NCBI GenBank assembly: GCA_943323705.2 | Contig: CALPIT020000081.1 | Coordinates: 1 to 9,645 of the forward strand | Direction: 5' to 3' | Length of the DNA stretch: 9,645 nt | DNA from: Streptomyces griseus | GTDB lineage: Bacteria > Bacteroidota > Bacteroidia > Chitinophagales > Chitinophagaceae | In this document: one piece after another, positions 1 to 6,938 of the stretch | How positions within the stretch are numbered: the stretch's first letter is position 1 | How the letters are laid out: every line of letters starts with the position of its first letter | Program-made: the position numbers and the translations under genes | Notes under the pieces: generated by a model | Database searches by the model: none | What the model was told of the DNA's origin: nothing | What the model saw: only the letters and a program-made list of their open reading frames with translations

Positions 1-559
1 TAATGTCATCATTAATAGAAAAATAATTGGTATCAATTCCATTGCTGGAGCCGTTACCAATTACTTTCATTTTTTTTGTTGCAATTCCATTAGCCAATAG
101 AAAATCTCTTTGAACAAATGAATTAGGAAAAATTGAAGTTGATGCAAAAGCTGTTATCTTTTCAACGGTAATGAGTAAACGCCTCATCATGCCTTTTGAT
201 TCTACCCATGGCAATCCGGCGATGGTGTGTAGCCGAATTTTCACGCCAGCCAATTTCGCGGCCCACATGCCTATTAAACCTGCTTTAGGTGTATGCGTAT
301 GTACAATGTCGGGTTTTATTTTTCGAAGTAGAATAGTCAGTTTTATTAAGCTAATGAAATCTGTAACTGGAGTTATTTTTCTGGTTAATTTTATGGAAAT
401 ATGTTTACAATCTTCCTGTAATATCAAATCGCTTAATTCCTTGCCTTCGCTGCTGATCATGGTAACATCAAATCCTTTTTGTTTCATGAAATTCATTTGG
501 CCTTTAAGGAGCACCAATAAAGAAACAGGAACTGTAGTTATTCTCACTAATTTGGGCAT
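1..559 (-). CDS. GT4 glycosyltransferase, N-terminal part (runs off window)
   Basis: The reading frame opens at an ATG (559-557) and stays open for 186 codons to the window edge, so only the N-terminal, acceptor-side Rossmann domain is visible. It begins with a beta strand (LVRITTVPV, residues 4-12), has the GT4-type segment KPDIVHTHTPKAGLIG around residues 83-98 with its HxH, and reaches the linker strand MKVIGNGSSNGID near residues 165-177, just before the missing donor-binding domain. The look is that of the CapM/PglA-like branch of GT4, which adds a hexose or N-acetylhexosamine to an undecaprenyl-linked sugar; this placement is by recognition and the sugar is unknown. A cytoplasmic, membrane-associated enzyme of the repeat-unit assembly pathway is expected. 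The start lies 4 bases after the deacetylase stop codon, so translational coupling is likely. No signal peptide or frameshift is seen in the visible part. Confidence 0.88.
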   Translation of the reverse strand, partial: MPKLVRITTVPVSLLVLLKGQMNFMKQKGFDVTMISSEGKELSDLILQEDCKHISIKLTRKITPVTDFISLIKLTILLRKIKPDIVHTHTPKAGLIGMWAAKLAGVKIRLHTIAGLPWVESKGMMRRLLITVEKITAFASTSIFPNSFVQRDFLLANGIATKKMKVIGNGSSNGIDTNYFSINDDI

Positions 560-563
560 TCAG

Positions 564-1562
564 TTAATTGGGATTTTTTTGCTTCAGTAAATAATCAGTA
601 ATTTCTCCCATGTTCATACTCCTAAAACCGTATTCTTTTTTGAGTGTATTGAAATGGTTGATGATCACATGTAATTCCGACAAACATTCCTCAGGTTGAA
701 ATCCAAAATTATGTGGATGCCACCAGATATGATAATAGGCTCCTTTTTTAGCAGCATTTGTCATTTCATTCAATATCCTTCTTATTTTCAACTTGTTTTC
801 TATAGCGTATTTCGGACGCCAAGCGCGATACAATCTTGTTGCGGGTAATTGCAATGGCAACTGATCGGTTTTGATATCACTCAAATATTGCGTTTTGATG
901 GGTTGAAATTTCAAATAAGCATCTCCGGCTCTGAAAAATCTTTTCATAAAACTTCCGGCGGTATTTGAATATGACCAATACCAAATATCTGGATTGGTTC
1001 TTACTGATGTGATACCAAATTCATTGCAAACAGAAAGATAAGATTCATTGTATTGATTTCTGGGAAACACCAAAGAACGAATGGTTATACCCCTTTCAGC
1101 AGCTAGTTTACAAGCTATTTTTATATCTTCCCTAAACTGCTCTTTTGTTTGTCCGGGTTCCAAACAAAAATAATGCGCATAAGTATGTGTGCCTATTTCT
1201 TGAAAAGGAGTTTTCTGAATCAATGCTACCAATTCGGGTGCAAAATGTTGTTGATCCTTGTCTTCGTTAAAACCAAATTCATTAACCCATTCATATGCTG
1301 ATGCATTTCTATTGCTGAATGTAGGAATTATTGATGGCTTGTTGTTTTCCCATTCATTTTTATCTCTACAATAAAGCATGCCTACAGCAGCCCATGTTAC
1401 ATGGATTTCCCCTTTTTCAAATTGGGCCAACATTTTAGGAATTGCATTTCGTGTATTTGAAAAGTAATTTATTTTGGCTTCATCTATTATTCTCATGTGC
1501 TCAAAACAACCCCAATGAAGTTCAAAATCAAGGGAAACTGCAAATACGCCGGGCTCATTCAT
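564..1562 (-). CDS. Polysaccharide deacetylase-like (NodB/CE4-type) protein
   Basis: This 332-residue protein resembles the NodB-homology deacetylases that remove N- or O-acetyl groups from sugars. A motif-1-like segment SLDFELHWG (residues 10-18) carries D12 and E14 where classical enzymes have an Asp-Asp pair. The metal-site motif is EIGTHTYAH (122-130, H126 and H130). FPRNQ (166-170) fits motif 3, and a late HIWWHPHN segment (278-285) could supply the catalytic His. No signal peptide, lipobox or membrane segment is seen: the first 20 residues go straight into the first core strand, so the protein looks cytoplasmic. If active it would act on lipid-linked intermediates or sugar precursors, not on exported polymer; that is inference. 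The ATG at 1562 follows the membrane-protein stop by 11 bases and the next GT starts 4 bases after its TAA. The 81-120 region is an insertion relative to the minimal fold. The family call is fairly secure, the substrate unknown. Confidence 0.82.
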   Translation of the reverse strand: MNEPGVFAVSLDFELHWGCFEHMRIIDEAKINYFSNTRNAIPKMLAQFEKGEIHVTWAAVGMLYCRDKNEWENNKPSIIPTFSNRNASAYEWVNEFGFNEDKDQQHFAPELVALIQKTPFQEIGTHTYAHYFCLEPGQTKEQFREDIKIACKLAAERGITIRSLVFPRNQYNESYLSVCNEFGITSVRTNPDIWYWSYSNTAGSFMKRFFRAGDAYLKFQPIKTQYLSDIKTDQLPLQLPATRLYRAWRPKYAIENKLKIRRILNEMTNAAKKGAYYHIWWHPHNFGFQPEECLSELHVIINHFNTLKKEYGFRSMNMGEITDYLLKQKNPN

Positions 1563-1573
1563 GATGGGAATTT

Positions 1574-2734
1574 TTATACAGTATTGATTTGTTGTTTTCT
1601 TTTAAAGGAATATTGCTGATAATATAAAGCCTTACAATAAATGATAAAAAAGAAAGGCATAAACTGGGCTTTCTGTCTTATGGCAATTCCTAGATTACCT
1701 GTTACCTGTGCCAAGATGAAAGATCCTAATACGAATACAAAAAGTGAAATTCTGAACCAGCCATTCCAATCTCCCCAATGTTGTACTACTGATTTTACAG
1801 TAATAGCAAAAAAGTATAAGTACAGCAAGTTTTCTATGGAAACAATGAGCCCCATTACTCCTGAAGCATCTATGAAAAGAGGCCTGAACCAAAAAGTAAA
1901 CATTTTCATTGCCAAATTATAATTCGAAATATCCACTCCTGATTTCGATTTACTTAATTCTTGTGCTCTGTTACTTATCTTGTCTGAAGAAAATACATCC
2001 AGACTTTCTACATTGGCAAACTTCAATACATCCTGTGAAATGTAAAGAAATAAAATAACTGCAATAGAAAAAATTAACCACTTGACATATGGCTTAATTC
2101 CTGAACTGGTAATCAAAATTCCAATCATCACACTGGTAACCAATGTTAAAAAAATATGTGGCCTAATCATCAGCGTCAACAGTGAGCCTAAAAAAATCAG
2201 GAATCCCCTGCCTCTCCTATTAAATCTGCTTAGTCCAAAAATAAAAAAGCCCAACCCAAGCAATATTATAGAACCTTTACCCAACGAACTTGACCAAAAG
2301 TGTACATTCGGTAATAAAAAAATTAATTCTTTGGCACTCAAATTATTCCATACAGGCTTGAGATTTACGTTTTCATTCACCGACAAATAAATAAGCAACA
2401 AAGCAATGTAACCGAAATAAGAAAAGATAATCATTACTGAGATGTATGAGAGCGACAATAACTTAACAAATGGCCAAGCCATAAAATCGATAAACGAAGT
2501 GCCATAAATCAACAAACTAAGCCAATCTTCAGATCTTGAAGCCCGATCATAGTAAGCAAATGAGTCGCTTCTGTTAGCAAAAGCATATAGAATATAAGTG
2601 GCAGTTAAGGCGAAGTGTACTACAAATAAAATCCACAAATAAGATTCAGGATTGATATTATACTTATTGTTCAATGCTTTTACCAAATAAGTATTGATCA
2701 GTAAAATGAGTGCTATAACGATAAAAATATCCAT
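1574..2734 (-). CDS. Wzy-like polysaccharide polymerase, multi-pass membrane protein
   Basis: A 386-residue integral membrane protein with about nine or ten hydrophobic segments (roughly residues 3-19, 32-52, 92-116, 155-169, 176-188, 193-209, 216-233, 291-313, 327-344 and 357-373). Three short motifs recur, as I know them, in Wzy/EpsG-like proteins of Bacteroidota sugar clusters: LPNVHFWSSSLGKGS (about 141-155), RPH (191-193) and FRPLF (283-287), plus a C-terminal RQKAQFMPF. A polar loop of some 35 residues (about 237-272) may be the periplasmic active-site loop. The probable role is joining lipid-linked repeat units on the periplasmic side of the inner membrane. I chose the ATG at 2734, two bases after the preceding stop, because the membrane helix begins immediately (MDIFIVIALILLIN). 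An in-frame ATG at 2773 would add 13 polar residues and overlap the GNAT gene by 37 bases. A flippase is less likely, given the helix number and motifs; the sequence alone does not prove polymerase activity. Confidence 0.68.
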   Translation of the reverse strand: MDIFIVIALILLINTYLVKALNNKYNINPESYLWILFVVHFALTATYILYAFANRSDSFAYYDRASRSEDWLSLLIYGTSFIDFMAWPFVKLLSLSYISVMIIFSYFGYIALLLIYLSVNENVNLKPVWNNLSAKELIFLLPNVHFWSSSLGKGSIILLGLGFFIFGLSRFNRRGRGFLIFLGSLLTLMIRPHIFLTLVTSVMIGILITSSGIKPYVKWLIFSIAVILFLYISQDVLKFANVESLDVFSSDKISNRAQELSKSKSGVDISNYNLAMKMFTFWFRPLFIDASGVMGLIVSIENLLYLYFFAITVKSVVQHWGDWNGWFRISLFVFVLGSFILAQVTGNLGIAIRQKAQFMPFFFIIYCKALYYQQYSFKRKQQINTV

Positions 2735-2736
2735 AA

Positions 2737-3696
2737 TTAAAAAAGTTCCATTGTGCCTATTGAAGGCCTCCATTGATAAAATTGCTCAAAGGTATTAAGT
2801 TTATCAATTGCAAGAGGCCTCAATGTTGTTAGCGGTCCTTTTTTTACCGGACCGATAAACCCTGGAAGCTTCTTTTTTCCTCCGGCAAATAATGGAGAAG
2901 GTGCGCATGAAACCATCGCTGGTCTTATGTTACGTATCAATTGTCGCAGCGCTTTAATTGCAATGCCAGCCATTTTATCCTCTTCCGTCCATATTTCACA
3001 TATCCTCAATTCAATAAAACGGTTAATTTTTTTTAGTCTGAATACAATCCCAAATTTTCCGGGTTCAACAACTGCACCATATTTTACAATCGGGCAATCG
3101 TTGTAACGCCATAGAAGATAGGGCTTATTTATGGGAGTGTGAAACAATACAGGATCTGATTGCACTTTCCATGATTGAGCTAATGTTTCAAAAACTTTTT
3201 CTGTGTTGTATTGTTCGTAAATTTTTTCTGCAAACTGATCTTTATAAATTCTTGGTATCAAACTGCCTAGGCCAATCATCAAAGGCATTTTTCCAATGCT
3301 AAACCAGCCCATTTTAAGATATCCTTGTATACTGATGGTATTGGGTGTATTAAAAACGAATCCTGCATTTTCGGACTTACATTCTTCTACTGCCTGTAAG
3401 GTTAATTTTTTAAAAATTCCTTTCCCTTGAAAGGCGGGATCGGTTGCAGTGTCTACAGCTCTTACAGCAGTTATTGAAGTTGACTGAGTTTCCCATTGCC
3501 ACTTCATAAAAGCTCTTAGTCCCACAATTTTCCCGCCTTCTTTTGCCAATAAAATCTTAGACCGACCAAAAGGATTTTTTTCATGTTTCCAAATAAAATA
3601 AGCTTCAGATTTAGGAATCAATCCTTCTCCCAAACTTCCTTTCATTAAATCGATGATTGCAGCAAGATCATCGCTATTATATTGAACAACCTCCAT
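2737..3696 (-). CDS. GNAT-family acyltransferase with extra C-terminal domain
   Basis: A 319-residue cytoplasmic protein. The first 140 or so residues are a GNAT fold: the strand ILLAKEGGKIVGLRAF (48-63), then the acetyl-CoA motif A, AVDTATDPAFQGKGIFKKLT (80-99), whose QGKGIF loop (90-95) is the pyrophosphate-binding Q/R-x-x-G-x-G/A signature. Then comes FVFNTPNTISIQGYLKMGW (113-131), typical of the final strand and helix. Residues about 150-319 form a second domain that I cannot name; it contains KPYLLWRYNDCP (near 190-201) and ends in a Trp- and Phe-rich tail. Similar two-domain GNATs are common in Bacteroidota glycan clusters. The likely job is transferring an acetyl or other acyl group to an amino sugar of the repeat unit or a nucleotide-sugar precursor; that rests on context. 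It starts at the ATG at 3696, 4 bases after the previous TAA, and its own TAA precedes the polymerase ATG by 2 bases. Confidence 0.78.
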   Translation of the reverse strand: MEVVQYNSDDLAAIIDLMKGSLGEGLIPKSEAYFIWKHEKNPFGRSKILLAKEGGKIVGLRAFMKWQWETQSTSITAVRAVDTATDPAFQGKGIFKKLTLQAVEECKSENAGFVFNTPNTISIQGYLKMGWFSIGKMPLMIGLGSLIPRIYKDQFAEKIYEQYNTEKVFETLAQSWKVQSDPVLFHTPINKPYLLWRYNDCPIVKYGAVVEPGKFGIVFRLKKINRFIELRICEIWTEEDKMAGIAIKALRQLIRNIRPAMVSCAPSPLFAGGKKKLPGFIGPVKKGPLTTLRPLAIDKLNTFEQFYQWRPSIGTMELF

Positions 3697-3700
3697 GATT

Positions 3701-4822
3701 TTATTTTTTTTGTTGAATCACATCTAGGTAAATTTTTTCTATTTGGTCTACCATGGCATTGATGCTAAAAGATTCAATCACACGGTTTCTTGCTTTGATT
3801 CCAAATTCCTTTAAAAGATCTGGTTGAGCAATAAGCAAACCCAAAGGCTCTTGTAAATCCATCCATTCATTAACAGGTTTCATAAAACCATCTTTTCCAT
3901 TTCTGACCAATTCTTTGATACCACCGGCATCTGTTGTTACGATGGCACATTCCATGCTCATGGCTTCCAGCAGTGCAATAGGAAGTCCTTCAAAAGATGA
4001 AGTCATCATAAAAATATCCATCGCCGACATCCAAGGCAATACATCTGTTTGTAATCCCGGAAAAATAATTTTGTCTTCTATTCCTGAAGCTTTAAGGTGC
4101 TCCATGATCTCTGCTTTTAAGATACCATCGCCAACAATGCAGCCTTTAACTTTCGGATATACGTTACTGATAGCTTTAAAAAGATCAATCCATTCTTTAA
4201 TTCTTTTTTGAAATCTGAATACAGCAATATTGCCAATTAATATTTCATCATCGGCAATGCCCAATTCTTTTCGTTTGGCAGCCCTTAAGGATTCATCTCT
4301 TTTAAAATGATTTGTATTCACTCCATTTAGCACCGTAACTACAGGAATTTTGGGCTTTATGGTTTTTTGTATAGAAGCAGCAACATCTCCAGAAACTGCA
4401 ATTACTTTGGTTTGCCAATTAAAGGTTAGTTTATTGATTGTACCGGTAATAAAATGATACCTGTCCTGCATATTGTGTTCGGAGTAGATAACAGGTACAC
4501 CGGTGATTTTATGAATAAATCTTCCTGCAAATCCTGCCCAAGGCAAATGACAATGAACGATATCAATATTATTTTTTTTGATGTACTTCATTATTTTCCG
4601 CAATTGCCAAACAATCATCAAATTATTTTTTGCTGAGAAGTTAGTCACCTTGCCACCCGCTAATTCTAGACCTTCCACCATTTGATTTTTCCAAGGTAAA
4701 AAATAAATGAAGTGAAAATCAAATTGCTCCTTGTTGTGAACCTTCAATGTTTCTTGCAACAACATCTCGGCACCTCCTCTTCCAAGCGATTTGACAATAT
4801 GTAGGATTTTTATTTTAGACAC
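3701..4822 (-). CDS. GT4 glycosyltransferase (GTG start)
   Basis: A full-length retaining glycosyltransferase of family GT4 (GT-B fold, 373 residues). The N-terminal domain shows the glycine loop SLGRGGAEM (12-20) and DIVHCHLPWAG (87-97, HxH at 90-92). The linker strand VVTVLNGVNTNHF (161-173) leads into the donor-binding domain with the compact phosphate-contact segment VFRFQKR (201-207), and the E-x7-E signature EGLPIALLE (278-286) follows. No membrane helix or signal peptide is present, so it should work at the cytoplasmic face on a lipid-linked acceptor; neither sugar nor linkage can be read from the sequence. The start codon is GTG (4822-4820). The stop of the upstream GT gene lies in the same frame only 6 bases before it, so no earlier start is possible, and the next Met is already inside the GGAEM loop. 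The gene is tightly packed with neighbours on both sides. Confidence 0.93.
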   Translation of the reverse strand: MSKIKILHIVKSLGRGGAEMLLQETLKVHNKEQFDFHFIYFLPWKNQMVEGLELAGGKVTNFSAKNNLMIVWQLRKIMKYIKKNNIDIVHCHLPWAGFAGRFIHKITGVPVIYSEHNMQDRYHFITGTINKLTFNWQTKVIAVSGDVAASIQKTIKPKIPVVTVLNGVNTNHFKRDESLRAAKRKELGIADDEILIGNIAVFRFQKRIKEWIDLFKAISNVYPKVKGCIVGDGILKAEIMEHLKASGIEDKIIFPGLQTDVLPWMSAMDIFMMTSSFEGLPIALLEAMSMECAIVTTDAGGIKELVRNGKDGFMKPVNEWMDLQEPLGLLIAQPDLLKEFGIKARNRVIESFSINAMVDQIEKIYLDVIQQKK

Positions 4823-4828
4823 TATAAA

Positions 4829-5914
4829 TTATTTAATCAAAAGTGATTCATACAAAGTTGTGAAACTTAAAGCTATTTGTTTATTTGTAAATCCATCCAT
4901 TACTTTTTTATACGCTGCAGTTGTGATTCGATTTTTTTCTTCAACTGAAGATGACGTCATGTCTATAACAGCACTAACAAAAGATTGTTCATCCCCAACT
5001 TCTATAATCCTTCCCGTTTGAAAATCTTCAATCAAGTCAGCAATGCCGCCTACATTATAGGCCACTACTGGTGTTTTACAATAAAAAGCCTCGGTAATCA
5101 CACCAGGCAAACCTTCAATGATACTAGGTAATACCAGTAAATCAGCTTGATGAATATAATCCATTGGATTGTTTACATAACCTAAAAAATTTGTATAAGG
5201 CCTTAGATTAAGTGTTTCAACTAAAGCCTCTGTTTGTGTTTTGAGCGGACCTTCACCTAAAAGCCAAAGTCTGTAATTTTCATTTTGAGCAACAAGTTTT
5301 TTAAAAATCGACAACAACCCTTTATGATTTTTTTCAAAACTAAAACCACCAACATGAATGATGTTGATTTTAGTTTTATCAAAAACAGTTAGAGTTTGAA
5401 TGGGTTTTAATTCAATGCCAACAGGAACTGTAGTTATTTTACTAGATGCTATATGAAAATGTTCCATCAAATCCTTTCGGGTTGTATGACTTACTGAAAC
5501 AATGTGCTTTGTATATCGAAAAAGGAATTGTAGAAATATTTTTGAAAACCGACTTTTTGCATAATGACTTACCATACTTGCATTTCTGAATACCAGTGGT
5601 TGTTTCCAGCGAAAAAATAATTTTGAGAAAACAGCATATTTCAAAGTATCTCCCGCATTCGCCTGAATGATATCCGGTTTGAAATCAGCAATAATCTGGT
5701 TAAGCTTTTTCCATCCAGCTACATCAAACATTTTTTTTCTAAGAGAAACCTGTAATGAAATAATATTTCCAGTAAAAGGCAATTGATCTTTTCCATCCAG
5801 CAAAGACACGATTAAAACATCATGACCTTGATCAACTAAATGTGTAGACAATTGAGCTGCAAATACTTCAGCGCCTCTCAATTGTTTTTTTTGAATCAGT
5901 TGTAAAATCTTCAC
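4829..5914 (-). CDS. GT4 glycosyltransferase (GTG start)
   Basis: A complete 361-residue GT-B glycosyltransferase of the GT4 type. The start strand and loop MKILQLIQKKQLRGAEVF cover residues 1-18. The segment KPDIIQANAGDTLKY (79-93) replaces the usual His-x-His with Gln-Ala-Asn. The linker ITTVPVGIE (160-168) leads to the donor domain, where HVGGFSFEKNHKG (187-199) has Gly190 at the place normally held by the Arg of the GR(x)4K diphosphate contact, while K195 is kept. EGLPGVITE (267-275) is the E-x7-E signature. It is cytoplasmic by sequence and has unknown donor and acceptor. The only possible start is GTG at 5914-5912, because two in-frame TAA codons lie 6 and 12 bases upstream. A 44-base, A-rich leader separates it from the epimerase, the longest gap downstream of the first complete GT. 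Family certain, specificity unknown. Confidence 0.92.
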   Translation of the reverse strand: MKILQLIQKKQLRGAEVFAAQLSTHLVDQGHDVLIVSLLDGKDQLPFTGNIISLQVSLRKKMFDVAGWKKLNQIIADFKPDIIQANAGDTLKYAVFSKLFFRWKQPLVFRNASMVSHYAKSRFSKIFLQFLFRYTKHIVSVSHTTRKDLMEHFHIASSKITTVPVGIELKPIQTLTVFDKTKINIIHVGGFSFEKNHKGLLSIFKKLVAQNENYRLWLLGEGPLKTQTEALVETLNLRPYTNFLGYVNNPMDYIHQADLLVLPSIIEGLPGVITEAFYCKTPVVAYNVGGIADLIEDFQTGRIIEVGDEQSFVSAVIDMTSSSVEEKNRITTAAYKKVMDGFTNKQIALSFTTLYESLLIK

Positions 5915-5958
5915 TTTTTATTTTTAGTTGGGCAGCAAAATAAAGTTCAGCGACAAAG

Positions 5959-6921
5959 TTATTTGTTGTTCATCAGCCATGCTGTGAAAAGTTGAATTCC
6001 CTTTTCGAATGAAGTTGATGGTGCATATTGTAAAAATTGGGCAGCTTTGTCGATATTGGCATAAGTTATAGAAACGTCACCCATTTGTTCTGGCATACGA
6101 TTGATGATGGCTTTTTTATCCAAAGCCAATTCAATGGTATGTAGCATTTCCGACAAAGAAACCACATGATGATTTCCCAAATTGAAAATTTCGTAATTAG
6201 ACTGCTCATAATGCAATGCATTGAATACACCTTCTACAGTATCCGCTACATAAGTATAATCACGTCGAGTATTTCCATCTCCAAAAAAATTCAATGGCTC
6301 TTGATTCAATATTTTTTTTGAAAAAGCATGTATGGCTAAATCAGGTCTTTGTCTTGGTCCAAACACAGTAAAGAAACGCAATCCAATGAACCTGATGCCG
6401 TAAAGGTGGCTATATACATGACCCAACAGTTCACCTGAAATTTTGGTGCTTGCATAGGGGCTAATTGGAAATAGTTGTAAATCAGATTCAGACCAGGGTA
6501 CGTTTTTGTTTATGCCGTATACACTGCTGGAAGAGGCAAATACGAATTGTTTAATTCCTTTCTTTTTAGCAAATTCCAGCATATTTTGAGTGCCGGCCAC
6601 ATTTACATTTTGATACTGAATGGGATTTTCTATTGAAGGCCTAACTCCTGCTTTTGCTGCCAAATGTATAATCCCATCATATTCATCCGTTAATTGATTA
6701 TCTAAACCTTGTGTATCCAGTATGTCAAGTTCAAAAAATTTCACATCAAGATTGTTGATAAATCCTTCCATGTTTTTTTCCTTGATGGTTTTGGGATAGA
6801 AGGGGTCAAAATTATCAATGATAGATACCTTATAATTTTGATTGAGCAATCTTTCTACAACATGACTGCCAATAAAGCCTGCGCCCCCGGTTACAATGAT
6901 ATGCTTTGGATATTGATTCAT
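5959..6921 (-). CDS. NAD-dependent nucleotide-sugar epimerase, UDP-glucuronate 4-epimerase-like
   Basis: A 320-residue extended short-chain dehydrogenase/reductase. The NAD-binding loop is TGGAGFIGSH (11-20). The catalytic Ser is within FASSSSVYG (128-136), and the Tyr-x3-Lys pair is YASTK (156-160). Two segments favour UDP-glucuronate 4-epimerases over plain UDP-glucose 4-epimerases: HLAAKAGVRPSIENP (86-100) and RFFTVFGPRQRPDLA (182-196), followed by GDGNTRRDYTYVAD (214-227) and GDVSITYANIDKA (281-293). The expected reaction is interconversion of UDP-glucuronate and UDP-galacturonate in the cytoplasm, supplying a uronic-acid donor to the neighbouring transferases; UDP-N-acetylhexosamine or UDP-glucose remain alternatives. 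Length is normal for the family (about 310-350 residues). The ATG at 6921 is 17 bases after the preceding GT stop. There is no SD-like stretch of note, and no truncation or missing catalytic residue. Confidence 0.88.
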   Translation of the reverse strand: MNQYPKHIIVTGGAGFIGSHVVERLLNQNYKVSIIDNFDPFYPKTIKEKNMEGFINNLDVKFFELDILDTQGLDNQLTDEYDGIIHLAAKAGVRPSIENPIQYQNVNVAGTQNMLEFAKKKGIKQFVFASSSSVYGINKNVPWSESDLQLFPISPYASTKISGELLGHVYSHLYGIRFIGLRFFTVFGPRQRPDLAIHAFSKKILNQEPLNFFGDGNTRRDYTYVADTVEGVFNALHYEQSNYEIFNLGNHHVVSLSEMLHTIELALDKKAIINRMPEQMGDVSITYANIDKAAQFLQYAPSTSFEKGIQLFTAWLMNNK

Positions 6922-6938
6922 TTCGGCAAAAGTAATAT

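Noticed and set aside
524..542. 19-base exact repeat with 5420-5438
   Set aside because: Both copies encode I-T-T-V-P-V, but in different places of two GT4 proteins (N-terminal strand and inter-domain linker), each typical for its position. Coincidental convergence is more likely than a mobile or regulatory repeat.
171..590. Open frame of 139 codons on the plus strand, and other plus-strand frames of 60-102 codons across the window
   Set aside because: Each lies opposite a well-supported minus-strand gene, has no recognisable domain and has a composition expected of an antisense shadow.
2735..2773. Upstream ATG (2773) as start of the polymerase-like gene
   Set aside because: It would overlap the GNAT gene by 37 bases and add a polar stretch before the first helix; the ATG at 2734 directly follows the GNAT stop and begins the helix.
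5915..5958. Promoter in the 44-base gap before the GTG-start GT
   Set aside because: Only a near match (TATTTTG) to the -7 pattern, one base short and without a proper -33 partner; a plain A-rich leader explains the sequence.
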